From Scylla paramamosain (lineage: Eukaryota; Arthropoda; Malacostraca; Decapoda; Portunidae): a DNA stretch of 64,000 nucleotides. Below the pieces are notes generated by a model that was given only the letters and a program-made list of their open reading frames with translations, did not search any database and was not told the DNA's origin. Each line of letters begins with the position of its first letter. Within the stretch, counting starts at the first letter, position 1. This document shows positions 1-24,239 of the stretch, piece by piece. Both the position numbers and the translations under genes were made by a program. Location: contig NC_087157.1 of assembly GCF_035594125.1 (NCBI RefSeq), positions 34,647,874 to 34,711,873 on the forward strand, in the 5' to 3' direction.

Positions 1-90
1 AAGTATTATACATCATTTGAAAGGTCTTGGGTAGTTCTGTTTGGGGATGTAGGTTTCGAAGTGATAGGTGACAATTTTGGGTGGATGACT

Positions 91-110
91 TACGCGTTAA
101 TTAACGCGTA
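91..110. repeat. Perfect 20-bp palindrome
   Basis: TACGCGTTAATTAACGCGTA reads identically on both strands. It lies in AT-rich DNA with no gene seen between 1 and 838. It could be a site for a dimeric DNA-binding protein or chance; no flanking structure explains it. Confidence 0.6.
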
Positions 111-839
111 TACCGTAGGTAATAATTTTTTTTCCCGATATTGTTTTCATTTGTTAATAATGTGTTAGAGCCTATTACACATAGTATTAGGTGAAAGTTT
201 CATGAAGATTGGTACATAAATAAATTTTTTATGAATTTTTTTCCGAGCGTAAAAAATAAAACTTACTCATTACCGGCACGTTATTTCTCCGCACTACGCT
301 TGACTTTGAGCCTTAGTACAGGTGCTTAGATGGTCGAATATGACTTGGCCGACATCACCACGAGACTTTTACACCCTTCTACCACACGGAGCAGGCAAAA
401 ACACGAAATCTCAAATTTCATGGTTACGTCGTTGTTGCACCGCGCGCCTGATATATACACACATTATAATATATCTATGAATGTCTGGGCAGGGATTGTG
501 CTCTTCAAAGTAGTAGTTAAACAACAGAAATTGACTTAAATTGAGGGAGGAAGCTAAGTACTTTATACTGGGAGTGAGTGTTATGGTCCCAACATCCAAG
601 GCACTGTCCTTATGTTGTGTTCTCCCAGCCAGGGTGCAGTCACCTGGCACAGCAAAGGCCTCTCTCATGACTAAAAATTAATCCTGCCTTTGGATAAATA
701 TCTCTGTGTTTCTCTGGAAAGGCCAAGGGAGGCCAAGACAGTATCATTCCTGCTGTGTTGGGAGTTTTCTGAGTGGGGGCAAGTTGCCAAAGATGATGAT
801 GATAATGATTTTAACAATAGTGCAGAAATGTTTCTTACC

Positions 840-2517
840 TTTTTTTTTTTTTTTTTTTTTTTATGTAGGAAGGACACTGGCCAAGGGCAACAAAAATCCA
901 ATAAAAGAAATATGCCCACTGAAATGCCAGTCCCATAAAAGGGTCAAAGCAGTGGTCAAAAATTGATGAATAAGTGTTTTGAAACCTCCCTCTTGAAGGA
1001 ATTCAATACAGGTGGAAATACAGAAGCAGGCAGGGAGTTCCAGAGTTTACCAGAGAAAGGAATGAATGATTGAGAATACTAGTTAACTCTTGCGTTAGAG
1101 AGGTGGACAGAATAGGGGTGAGAGAAAGAAGAAAGTCTTGTGCAGCGAGGCCATGGGAGGAGGGGGGGCATGCAGTTAGCAAGATCAGAAGAGAAGTTAG
1201 CATGAAAATAGTGGTAGAAGACAGCTAGATATGCAACATTGCGGCGGTGAGAGAGAGGCTGAAGACAGTCAGTTAGAGGAGAGGAGTTGATGAGACGAAA
1301 AGCTTTTGATTCCACCCTGTCTAGAAGAGCAGTATGAGTGGAACCCCCCCAGACATGTGAAGCATACTCCATACATGGACAGATAAGGCCCTTGTACAGA
1401 GTTAGCAGCTGGGGGGATGAGAAAAACTGGCGGAGACGTCTCAGGACGCCTAACTTCATAGAAGCTGTTTTAGCTAGAGATGAGATGTGAAGTTTCCAGT
1501 TCAGATTATAAGTAAAGGACAAACCGAGGATGTTCTGTGTAGAAGAGGGGATAGTTGTCTGGAAGGTTGTGTCAAGTTGATAGATGGAGGAATTGAGTTT
1601 TTGAGGCATTGAACAATACCAAGTTTGCTCTGCCCAATCAGAAATTTTAGAAAGATCAGAAGTCAAGCGTTCTGTGGCTTCCCTGCGTGAAATGTTCACC
1701 TCCTGAAGGGTTGGACATCTATGAAAAGACGTGGAAAAGTGCAGGGTGGTATTATCAGCATAGGAGTGGATAGGACAAGAAATTTGGTTTAGAAGATCAT
1801 TAATGAATAATAAGAAGAGAGTGGGTGACAGGACAGAACCCTGAGGAACACCACTGTTAATAGATTTAGGAGAAGAACAGTGACCGTCTACCACAGCAGC
1901 AATAGAATGGTCAGAAAGGAAACTTGAGATGAAGTTACAGAGAGAAGGATAGAAACCGTAGGAGGGTAGTTTGTAAATCAAAGCTTTGTGCCAGACTCTA
2001 TCAAAAGCTTTTGATATGTCCAAGGCAACAGCAAAAGTTTCACCTAAATCTCTAAAAGAGGATGACCAAGACTCAGTAAGGAAAGCCAGATCACCAGTAG
2101 AGCAGCCTTGATGGAACCCATACTGGGGATCAGATAGAAGGTTGTGAAGTGATAGATGTTTAAGAATCTTCCTGTTGAGGATAGATTAAAAAACTTTAGA
2201 TAGGCAGGAAATTAAAGCAATAGGATGGTAGTTTGAGGGATTAGAACGGTCACCCTTTTTATGGACAGGTTGAATGTAGGCAAACTTCCAGCAAGAAGGA
2301 AAGGTAGATGTTGACAGACAGAGCTGAAAGAGTTTGACTAGGCAAGGTGCAAGCATGGAGGCACAGTTTCGTAGAACAATAGGAGGGACCCCATCAGGTC
2401 CATAAGCCTTCCGAGGGTTTAGGCCAGCGAGGGCATGGAAAACATCATTGCGAAGAATCTTAATAGGTGGCATGAAGTAGTCAGAGGGTGGAGGAGAGGG
2501 AGGAACAAGCCCAGAAT
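840..2517 (-). mobile_element. Non-LTR retrotransposon, BS/jockey-like, 5'-truncated copy 1
   Basis: A poly(T) run at 840-862 is the poly(A) tail of an element on the minus strand. The body (863-2517) is nearly identical to the 3' half of the longer copy at 7372-10662. It stops abruptly at about 2517, where copy 2 continues, which is the usual 5' truncation of target-primed insertion. ATGTTTCTT occurs on both sides (828-836 and 2538-2546) and may be the target-site duplication, but it is not exactly adjacent to the tail. The element sits antisense in the intron upstream of the first GTF2H1 exon of the window. Family name rests on memory of decapod proteins annotated as transposon BS polymerase. 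Confidence 0.9.
1079..2473 (-). pseudogene. Reverse transcriptase of LINE copy 1, broken
   Basis: Reverse-transcriptase fingers and palm lie in two pieces in different frames. 2186-2473 carries the KAYGPDG and SNYHPIALIS blocks; 1079-2023 carries DISKAFDRVWH, SGVPQGSVLSPTLF, the active-site box and the C-terminal thumb region. A segment around 2024-2185 contains the frame break. The catalytic YADD box reads YADN (1751-1762), so the second catalytic aspartate is lost. The upstream endonuclease is absent. The copy is therefore not autonomous. Confidence 0.9.
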
Positions 2518-2609
2518 CGTTTTATGTTTTATGTTTTATGTTTCTTCAGATCCAGATCTTGCCATTATTCTCACTCATGATGATAATAAATGATATATTT
2601 TTACTTCAG

Positions 2610-11506
<8,897 letters not shown>

Positions 11507-11545
11507 AACTTTGTAAGATTTCTTTGGGTAGTTTTTAGGTTTATA

Positions 11546-11551
11546 AATAAA
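11546..11551 (+). promoter_or_regulatory. Poly(A) signal AATAAA of GTF2H1
   Basis: AATAAA lies 40 bases after the GTF2H1 stop codon. It is the nearest canonical signal. Another AATAAA occurs near 13037, so a longer 3' UTR is possible. Confidence 0.55.
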
Positions 11552-14500
11552 TGGCAAGTTCATTTTATAGTAACCCGAACAAAAAACTGACCTCTACCTC
11601 ACATGGTGTCAGTGTCTTAGCTTATCAGACATGAGCAACATAGACACTATTTTTCACCCGTCTCAAAGGAGAACAGACAAGCCTTTGGATTACGTGGCAA
11701 AAGGAAGTGATTATGCCGATTTTGAGGAGAGGTACAACAGTTGGAGCCTGTTGGTGCTGGTGTCTCCTTGGTCAGTATTTTATTCTGCCTTGAATGATTG
11801 TATAGCTGGCATACAAGTGGCCCCACGTGGTTCATTCAGTGCACCAAATTGTCCCGACAGGATACCTTACGCGCCTTCCCATTTCTTATTCAGTGTTGCA
11901 GCAGTGAGCAGATTAGTGGTTAATATCAGTCTTCAGACTGATATATGCAGCATTGTTATGTTAAAACACCATGTTACTGAGGTTAGGAGAGTGGGGCCTC
12001 TGATCAGCTATTATTGTTGTATCTGGAAGATCTATTTTCATGCTCAAATTTTCATGTTTTGACATCTGTTTTGTGTTATTTATGTCATTGTTGAATGGTA
12101 GAGATGGATGTGACCTGCAGGGAATGACAGTCTATTGCTAGTCAGCTGGATTATCTCAATTTTTTTTCCAGGAAATTAGAATGTCACATATTTGGCACAA
12201 AGTCAAACTACAATGTTCCATAAGGAACTTTTAACCAAAAATATGACTGTTTTTATACTAATTCCTTGATAAAACTTTGCCAATCCAAAACAACTTGCAG
12301 GAACTTTTCCTAGAAATTTTTCTTGTTCCAGCCTTCCCCATTCCCTCTTCCCCTCTGAAAAAAGCAAAAATTGCAGAGCCTTATATACCTCTTCATGAAT
12401 GTCTTAGTTCCTCTTCACCCTAACATTCTGTAAGGCTTTGATATGCTCAGATTGATGGCTATCATAAATAAATCTGTGGAGCAGATGAAGCCTTACTTCT
12501 GCCTTGTGCTCAGATCAGTGGTGAAATTTGAATAACAGATGTGGGTTGACAGTGTATGCATGTAGTCACTGGTGGGATTATATCTTTTAAGGAAGTTCAG
12601 TATTAAATCATGTTTTTTTGCATTTACCAAACGTGTCAATTCCTTAAATGTGAAAGTCCACATTTTACAAGAACTGAGAGTCAGCAATCTGCCAGGCTCC
12701 CAGTGATAGCAACTAAGTGCCCCATGCAGTGCCAGCAATCACCCTGTGAACAAAGTAGGCTCTGTAGTCTTCCTTTGGCCCACCAGTAAGCATTTTTCAC
12801 ACTTTACCCTCTTCCTGATAGCCCTCCATCAACCTGAAGAACCACCCAATCCTCCCATGTCACCACTTGATGTCCTTTATGCCTCCCTTCAACAGTAATA
12901 GTTCTGCATCTCTATTTACAAGTCAGTTTGCCTTGTTTCTGGGAGAGCAAAATGTTTTTAGAAATATGGAAATCAAATATTTTTGTAGAAAATATTCCTG
13001 TATATATACTATTTGTATGAAATTTGCTTATAAACAAATAAACCATAAATGACATTTTGTCTCTGTTTGTAGATTTCATGACTACTTATAGGATATGCAA
13101 ACTTCTCTCATATCTTTGTAGGGAAGATTTTTGGCCACTCCATTGAAATACATATTATGTACAAGTCTATACAATACTATTTTATTAAAAGTAATGAACA
13201 GAGAATACCAGTTTATGAAAATACATTTTTTAAGAGTTATTTATTTATTTATTTTTCCAACAATGAAGTTCCCTACTAGTTATTTGAGTATTACATTTTA
13301 GAGTGAACAGATGTGCAGTGATGCCAGGTGAAAGTGTTCTCATGGAGTGAGGCCTCCCTACATAACACTGGTGCAGTTGCTTACTTCAGTGTGGGAAAAA
13401 AAAAAACTTGTATTAAGAGATTTACAGATCTCATCCAGTAGTTTGCATCATCATATGATTCTGGATTTAATTCCAAGAATAACTTAAAACATTGTCTTGA
13501 GATACTTGTCAATTATCATCAGTCAGTGTATACAGTTGTGAGGTAATGAAGAGAACATGGTTATGAGAGAAAGAAAACAAAAACTACCATTACACAATCT
13601 GTAATGATGATAGCAATAATTAAGAGTGAGTATTGATACAGTATAAAGAATGGATTATATTTTCATGTATAAATATGGCACAAGTATGTAGCTGATAAAA
13701 TTTTGGGGAGGGAAGAAAATATGTATATTTATAAATAACTAATACATTGCAAAGCAGATTAAGCAAGAGAATATATTTATCATATACAAATCTAATTTGC
13801 AAGTGTTAACAGAATTTAGTGTGGGCAGCTTCATGTACCACCATTGGGATATACAGACTACAACAGTTTGAATTATAGAGTGTTTTAAGCACTTCAAGAA
13901 GTTACTAAACAGTAGTCATTAGTACTTTCATGAAGCAGCACCAGTGAGTAACTATATCATTCACATGGGAATCACTTATTTTATCTGTCACACCATATGT
14001 CATTTCTGCATTCTTTCTCTATCTTCTATATAGTGCCTATGGGTAGTGCTTGATTAGGAATCCACTCATCTGTGTCCATTTCTCTTATTATCCATGTATG
14101 GATGGGATTTCAAGGTATGGTGCCTATTTGCTTCACAGAGATGACTAGGTTTCTGTGGATGACACTGAACTTTGCTTAATTGTGGATCTGTTGAGTTGCA
14201 AGAAGCAATCAAAGCTCTCCATGTGATGGGTAGTGCTGACTTGGGTGTGTCCCTCTGATGTTCACACTTTAAGTCACTAGTTTTTAGGGGCATCTCTGAG
14301 ACCTGGTGTACAGTAGGTGATGGAAAAATCCGTGGCATCCTTATCATGGAGAGCCTGGATGTAGGTGGCCATGATGTGAGGTGATAGCTGATGTGAAAAC
14401 TGTTGCTTTAGGACACTAAAGGTCTCAGCCAACTAACCAATGAGCTGTGGTGTGTTGCCAGTATAACCATGGCATAAATCTATTAGTACGTGTATTTAGG

Positions 14501-14690
14501 TTTACTGTGGTTGCAATTATCCAAATATGTTTTCCAATTGTTTTTTTTATGAGGTGGTCAGCTGCTGGCTTGTGGAACGCAGTCATGGCCATTCCCTTGA
14601 GGCTATTTATTAAGAATATTGGTAAAACAGAGATTACTTTTAAAGTTTGATGTACAGTTATAATGATAAACCTTTCCATGATGGCACAGA
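11552..14690. other. AT-rich DNA with no recognisable gene
   Basis: Starts just past the GTF2H1 stop. Open frames here are short and lack codon-like conservation or splice borders that I can defend. The first part may be extended 3' UTR. No transposon or tandem array was recognised. Confidence 0.6.
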
Positions 14691-14701
14691 AATGTTTACA
14701 T

Positions 14702-14702
<1 letters not shown>

Positions 14703-14766
<64 letters not shown>

Positions 14767-14822
14767 GTGAGAGGGTGCTGCTTATTGTATTTAGCTCAGT
14801 ACAATAAGTATAATAAGTGTTT

Positions 14823-14920
<98 letters not shown>

Positions 14921-15020
14921 TTTGAATACTTACAAGTCACGACAATAAATTGAATTCACTTGAAAGTAAGCCATAGAACTCTACGGATTTAAAGCTACTT
15001 GCAACAGAAGTTATAAAACG

Positions 15021-15058
<38 letters not shown>

Positions 15059-15496
15059 GTATACAAGAAATTAAAGTTTGGGAAGACTATGAAAAAAAAA
15101 ATCAAGCAAAAACTTCAAACGAGTCTTCTTTATAATGTGAGACTGATAGGCATCACTAAATATGTTGCATCCTGTTAGCATATTAGATATAAAGTGCCAT
15201 GTTAATACAGATAAATACCGGTGCAGATTTAATATAGACTGTTGTTCACGTTTTTTTTTTTATCAGGTGGGAATGATAAACAAAAAATAATTTTGTTATG
15301 TTATTATTTGGATGAGTTAGAATTATAATTATTACGAAAATTTACCATGATAAAAGCAGCCCCGTTGGAGAGACGCTTTGCAGATTCAAACAGGGCGCAC
15401 GTCCATATCTGCGGCAGACCACCCAGCCTCGCCCGCGCCCAGCCAGCCAGTCAAGTGTCGGTCAAACAATTCCAGTCATTGAATTTAAGGGGAGGG

Positions 15497-15584
<88 letters not shown>
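14703..15584. repeat. Cluster of (GA)n microsatellites
   Basis: Pure GA tracts at about 14703-14764, 14826-14919, 15024-15055 and 15500-15584, separated by AT-rich unique DNA. Confidence 0.97.
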
Positions 15585-15585
<1 letters not shown>

Positions 15586-15693
15586 AGAATAGATGGCGAA
15601 TAATGAAGAAGGGGAGTGAGGGAGGAAATGATGATGATGATGATGAGGAGGAGGAGGAGGAGGAGGACAGGAGGTGACTAATGACTAGGTAAT

Positions 15694-15695
<2 letters not shown>

Positions 15696-15748
<53 letters not shown>

Positions 15749-15946
15749 TCATTAACGTTCTATTAAACTTTAGTATTTCTTCCTCTTCCTCCTCCTCCTC
15801 CTCCTCCTCTTGTTCTTGTTCTTCTTCTTCTTCTTCCTCCTCCTCCTGCTCCATCAACAACTAACACAAACAGATCTCCCTTACCCCCCCTCCTCCTCCT
15901 CCTCCTCCTCCTCCTCCTCCTCCTCCTCCTCCTCCTCCTCCTTCTC

Positions 15947-16039
<93 letters not shown>

Positions 16040-16110
16040 ACCCCCAAAATTTTGACCACATGGAAAGAAAGAAAAGAGAGAAAGAAAGAAAGAAAGAGAA
16101 AAAGAAAGAA
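15696..16110. repeat. (CT)n, (CTC)n and (AAAG)n compound microsatellites
   Basis: (CT)n at 15697-15745, CTC/CTT triplets from about 15780 to 15850 and 15888-15950, (CT)n at 15952-16035, then AAAG tetranucleotides at 16066-16110. The runs abut one another. Confidence 0.95.
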
Positions 16111-16219
16111 AAACTCATCTCATATCCCTTTTCCGACGTTCAAATTCTGGAGAGAAGGAGGAGGAGGAGGAAGGCATGACGTGCAAATCTTTCTCCTTTG
16201 CCCAAAGCTTTTCTTCGCA

Positions 16220-17228
<1,009 letters not shown>

Positions 17229-17476
17229 CTGCATTACTTCTCCTTGTAAGAGACATTTCTTTCTCCCCACTTGGTCCACCCTATTCATTTCAATATCGAG
17301 GCTCTTGATGTAAGAAACTATAGGGTTGGGGGTGTTTGGGGGTGTTTCGGGGTGTTTTGGAGTGTACTGGGGTATATTGGGGGTGTGTAGGTGTGGGAGG
17401 GTGGGTTAGGGGTGAAGGTGAAGTGGGTGTAAGAGGACAAGGAGGAGGAGAACGAGGAAGAGCAGGAAGAGGAATT

Positions 17477-17479
<3 letters not shown>

Positions 17480-17522
<43 letters not shown>

Positions 17523-18070
17523 CAGTAGTAGTAGTAGTAGCAGTAGCAGTAGTAGTAGTAGTAGTAGCACCACCACCACCACCACCACCACCACAATCAC
17601 CACCATCCACCAGAAGGAGACGAGAAAAAAACGAGAGAACAAGATACATTAGTTACCCTTAAAAAAATTCTGAAAATCTGTAAGAAAACACTAATTATTA
17701 ACTCTACGGGACTTGCTTGTCACATTTCACAACACCACACACACTAATAAACACCAGTACATCATATGCACACAAGGAGAACCCCAAATATACACACGTT
17801 TAACGCTACGGAGAAAAAATAAGCAAGAATAATAATTTCTTGTAAAAGTCTACGGCAAATACACCTCGCGTTTCACTATCTCCGCTCAAAGAATCTCTCT
17901 TTTGACTAGAAGAAGAGGAAGAGAAAAATAGAAGAATAGGAAGAAGAAAAAGAACGAAAAGAAAAAGAAAAACATAAAAAAATATCAAAAACGAGAAAAA
18001 TAATACGAACAAGAAGAAGCAAGACAATTACACCACCACCACAACCACCACCACCACCACCACCACCACC
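17480..18070. repeat. (AGT)n and (CAC)n trinucleotide repeats
   Basis: AGT/AGC triplets at 17480-17568, then CAC at about 17569-17594, and a second CAC run at about 18030-18070. The DNA between them is AT-rich with no gene seen. Confidence 0.93.
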
Positions 18071-18174
18071 AGCACCTACCTGACGTAGCATCGGGGGCAA
18101 TCCGGAAGCTCACCCAGGATAAGATAACGAGGTACCAGCAGCAGCACTGCCTTCACACACGGGATCTCAGCTGT

Positions 18175-18614
18175 GTGTGTGTGTGTGTGTGTGTGTGTAG
18201 GGGGGAAAGGGAGGTGGGACATAAATTATTATTATTAATAATGGGGGCGGGTTCCAATCTTATCGCTGGCCTGTCCTACCCCGTCCAGCTCCGTCCAGCC
18301 CAGTCCAGCCCTGTCCAGCCCTGCCTTGGTTCATCTTGGGTCCCTGCGGAAGGGCATTTCCATCTGACAGAGAACTAGCTCAGCACTTCCTCCTCCTCCT
18401 CCTCCTCCTCCTCCTCCTCTTCGGTGCTATTCCCTGTTGTTACGATGCCTCAAATCAATAAGTGATTCTTCTCTCTTTATCGTGTAAGGTGATCACGCAG
18501 GGGGATAATGAGTAATGTGCTAATGCCTTGCCCCGCCTCACTCCGCTCCATCCCGCCTCTTTCTTTCTGTGTGAGGGGGGTAAGACTGTACTGTACATTT
18601 ACCTGGACCTACGC

Positions 18615-18688
<74 letters not shown>

Positions 18689-18769
18689 GGTTATATCACC
18701 ATGCATACGTAGAAACATAAGAATAGCTATAAAAAAATGAATAAATAAAAATAAATTATAATAATAATA

Positions 18770-18804
<35 letters not shown>

Positions 18805-19152
18805 AAAAATAAATAAATAAATCGACAGACCTATGTACACGTGGCAGCCCCTTTATAATACATTCACTATACACTACACATATGCCCATTCCCTCACCAT
18901 TTTCCTCTCAGTAAACCCTTCTACTAACTCCACTGACATCACAACTGAGTCCTTTCCACGCCCTTCTTCATCTTGCAACCTTTCTCCTCTAACCTCCCTC
19001 CTCTTCATCTTGCAACCTTCCTCCTCTAACATCCCCCCTCTTCATCCAGCAGTCTTTCTCCTCTAACCTCCCCCTCTTCATCCTGCAGTCTTCCTCCTCT
19101 GACCTCCCTCTTCTTCAGCTTGCGATCTTTCTCCCCTAACCTCCCTCCTCTT
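18175..19152. repeat. Microsatellites and a ~43-bp minisatellite
   Basis: (GT)n at 18172-18199, a ~10-bp CCAGCCCTGT-like array at about 18274-18330, (TCC)n near 18388-18419, (GT)n at 18617-18687, (GAT)n near 18770-18803. From 18965 to 19152 there are about four and a half imperfect ~43-bp units, each with CTTCATCTTGCAACC and CTCCTCTAACC. Confidence 0.85.
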
Positions 19153-19530
19153 CTCCTTCCAACTCTCACCCACTCAATCACTCAAGGCAGTCAGTCAGTC
19201 ACTCACCGGAACTTGTCACCTTCAGCATAATTAGGGTTCAGGTTTGGGCAGGAAACAATTAAACAGGTTAGGTTAGGTTAGCAGACTGTCATGCGTGCGT
19301 CCCCCAGCTGTATGCGCATGGAGGAACGTGCCTGTTGCCCGCTCACCTGTGTCATCTACCGGTGTGATGGTGAAAGGGAGGTATGTGTGGGTGATGGGTG
19401 ATGGGAGGTGAGGTATGGGTGATGTTATTTTTTGGAATGCTTGTATTAATTTGTGTGTCGTTCTCTCTTTCTCTCTCTCCTCCGTATATGCGTTCATATG
19501 TTTGTTCACAGTAAGCCATGAGTCTCCGGT

Positions 19531-19644
<114 letters not shown>

Positions 19645-19858
19645 GTATTGATGCTACGTGAAAAAGAGTCAGATTGAGGAGGCGTCTAAAGTGTGATACA
19701 GGAATAGATATCACAGCGGGGGACAAGACTGGTGGTGGAGGACATAATGCATCGCATAATGCATCGACATAACCACCACAAACATGACATCAGACAGCTA
19801 ACTTGCACCCCTCCCTCCTTCTCTCCCTCCACCTCCTTTCACCTCCACCTCCCACAGC

Positions 19859-20031
19859 ATGCGCCTGGAGACTGTGGCGGCGGTGGTGGTGGTGATGCTG
19901 GCGGTGAGCTGCGCGGCGGAGGAGGAGAAGAAGAAGGAGAAAGTGAAGAAGCTGCAGATTGGGGTGAAGAAAAGAGTAAATAATTGTACGCTGAAGAGCA
20001 GATGAGGGGACCTGCTTCACATTCACTATGC

Positions 20032-20110
<79 letters not shown>

Positions 20111-20361
20111 GGGATGAACCAAGAGAGAGAGAGAGAGAGAGAGAGAAGGGATGACCAAGAGAGAGGGGGTGATGAAGAGAGAGAGAGAGAGAGAGAGAGA
20201 GGGTGACGAAGAGAGAGAGAGGGAGATGACCAAGAGAGAGAGAGAGAGAGAGGGGGATGAACCAAGAGAGAGAGAGAGGGGGGGGCGATGAACCAAGAGA
20301 GAGAGAGAGAGAGAGAAAGAAAGAAAAAGGAGATGACGAAGAGAGAGAGAGGGGAGGGTCA

Positions 20362-20457
<96 letters not shown>

Positions 20458-20902
20458 AACCTAACCTAACCTAACCTAACCTAACTTAACAGGGAAAGCT
20501 GGAAAATGGCACAGAATTCGACAGCAGTTACCCTCGAGGACAACCCCTGACCTTCACGCTGGGGTCAGGTCAGGTCATCCGAGGCTGGGACCAGGGACTG
20601 ATTGGGTGAGTAGTGGCAGTGGTGGTGGTGGCAGTGGTGGTGGTGTATATTAGAGAGAGAGAGATAATGATGTTATTTTCCCATATCTATCTCTATTTGA
20701 CCTTCCTTTGTATTCCCCATGTGCTTCTGACGCCTTCACCCCACCCCGCCCCCCAAGGATGTGCGAGGGGGAGAAGAGGAAGCTTGTCATCCCCTCGGAC
20801 CTCGGCTATGGAGCTTCAGGGGCGCCTCCAAAGATACCTCCCCACACCACGCTGGTCTTCGAGGTGGAACTTGTCAAGATAGAGAGGAAAGAGGAGCTTT
20901 GA
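19859..20902 (+). CDS. FKBP2: FK506-binding protein 2 (ER peptidyl-prolyl isomerase), with an in-frame TGA
   Basis: Peptidyl-prolyl cis-trans isomerase of the ER lumen. Exons 19859-20032, 20493-20605 and 20758-20902; phases agree at both junctions (0, then 2). The start [20 protein letters not shown] is a clear signal peptide. The mature part matches the family: [75 protein letters not shown]. It ends in KEEL, an ER-retrieval-type tail. Codon 49 (20003-20005) is TGA between KSR and GDLLHIHY, where human has lysine. A single A-to-T change from AGA would explain it. Everything after the stop remains conserved, which favours a sequence error, a segregating null allele or a very young pseudogene. 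CCCACAG just before the ATG may end a 5'-UTR intron. Confidence 0.88.
20033..20492. repeat. FKBP2 intron 1: degenerate and pure (GA)n
   Basis: Almost the whole intron is GA-based. Pure GA occurs at 20036-20106 and 20366-20452; between them are imperfect units of the GATGAACCAAGAGAGAG type. The acceptor side is telomere-like CCTAA repeat. Confidence 0.93.
20456..20488 (-). repeat. Interstitial arthropod telomere repeat (CCTAA)n
   Basis: About six units of CCTAA/TTAGG directly before the FKBP2 exon 2 acceptor (AG 20491-20492), so the repeat serves as the branch-point and pyrimidine region of that intron. Confidence 0.85.
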
Positions 20903-21110
20903 GGCTAATCTAGGGTGCGTGCAGGTGTGTGCGGGTGTGTGCAGGTGTGTGTGGGTGTCTGGTGGAGTGTGTGTGTCTGTGTGTCTGTCTGTGTGTGATT
21001 TTTCCCTTTCTGTAGAGATTAACGGTATCTGTGTGTGTTTGTGTGTGTCTGTGGAGTTTTAAGGGTGTCTAGAGAGTACTTAAAGGCTCCCTCACCCTTA
21101 ACAAGTCTAG

Positions 21111-21146
<36 letters not shown>

Positions 21147-21237
21147 ATGGCTGGGAGAGGTCTTCAGTGTGTGTGTGTGTGTGTGTTTGTCTGTAAGGGT
21201 GACCAGCATAGCCAAGAGACTGCAAGGGTGTTGGAGA

Positions 21238-21895
21238 ATGGTCAGGAAAAATTTTAAGGGTGTTTCTTTGTCACCCTGTTCAGTTTAAGGGTGTTTAATA
21301 TGGTCAGGGAAAATTTTAAGGGTGTTTTTTGTCATCCTGTTCAGTTTAAGGGTGTTTAATATGGTCATTACCCTGTTCAGTTTAAGGGTGTTTAATGTGG
21401 CCAGGAAAAATTTTAAGGATGTTTTTTGTCACCCTGTTCAGTTTAAGGGTGTTTAATATGGCCAGAAAAAAATTTAGGGGTGTTTTTTGTCACCCTGTTC
21501 AGTTTTAGGGTGTTTAAAATGGTCAGAAATGTTTAAAGGGTGTTTTTTTGTCACCCTGTACAGTTTAGGGGTGTTTAATATGGCCAGGAAAAATTCTAAG
21601 GGTGTTGCTCATTACCCTGTTCAGTATAAGGGTGTTTAATATGGCCAGGAAAAATTTTAAGGGTGTTTTTGTCACCCTGTTCAGTTTAAGGGTGTTCAAA
21701 ATGGTCAGAAATGTTTAAAGGGTGTTTTTTGGTCACCCTTTTCAGTTTAAGGATATTTAATATGGTCAGGGAAAATTTTAAGGGTGTTTTTTGTCACCTT
21801 GTGTACTTTTTAAGTGTGTGGGGGGAGTGCTAGCTGTAAGGGTGTGTGTTGTCACCCTGGCTGAGTCTTAAGGGTGTTTGTTAAGCCACCCTGTT
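21238..21895. repeat. 61-bp minisatellite downstream of FKBP2
   Basis: About ten imperfect units, each with AAGGGTGTTTAATATGGTC, GGAAAAATTTTAAGGGTG and TTTTTTGTCACCCTGTTCAG. One unit near 21360 is truncated. Each unit can form a small hairpin, GGGTG with CACCC around a T-rich loop. Earlier GT-rich DNA (20915-21180) carries short (GT)n runs. Confidence 0.9.
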
Positions 21896-21974
21896 TGATT
21901 AGTGTTAGTGTGTGTGTGTGTACCTGCATGTCTCACCCCAATACTTGTAATCATATTCTTTATAAATAAATTTT

Positions 21975-23735
<1,761 letters not shown>

Positions 23736-24239
23736 ATTCTGTTTATGTTTTGTAATGTTCTGAAGTGAATGACGCTCAAATATTAGCCATAGGAGGTAGA
23801 TTAGTTTATTTGTTTTGTGTGGAGTTTTGAGGGTTTATTTTGCAGTGGTTTGGATTTTATTGAAGGAAATGCGTCGCTGTGTAGGAGTTTCTGCTACGGA
23901 ATTCCTCTGATGACCGTCCTTCTTCCGACTAAAAATTAATAATTACGATACTTTCCCTAGCCATTCAATGTGTGCAGTGGCTAAGTGGAAAGAGGATGTT
24001 GTCTTGCCCTCACTACAGTACTCGTTAGCAAGTTACTTCGCGCTTCGTTATCCCAGCCACCGCAAGTCCCATTAGTTGTCTAAGTGTTCTGGTCTCCCTG
24101 TCACTCATCAACAGAATCACGGCCTTTGGTGAACACACTGGCATTGCTATAACGATAGGAAGTTGCCACGCGTGATTTGGGAAATAGAATGTGATGTGAT
24201 GTATTCGATATTTGCTACTGTTTTTGTTTTGTAATGCAG

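Noticed and set aside
330..539. 69-codon frame near the window start
   Set aside because: No motif, no splice context and overlapping frames on both strands.
840..862. Poly(T) as a terminator or pyrimidine tract
   Set aside because: It is the poly(A) tail of the minus-strand LINE.
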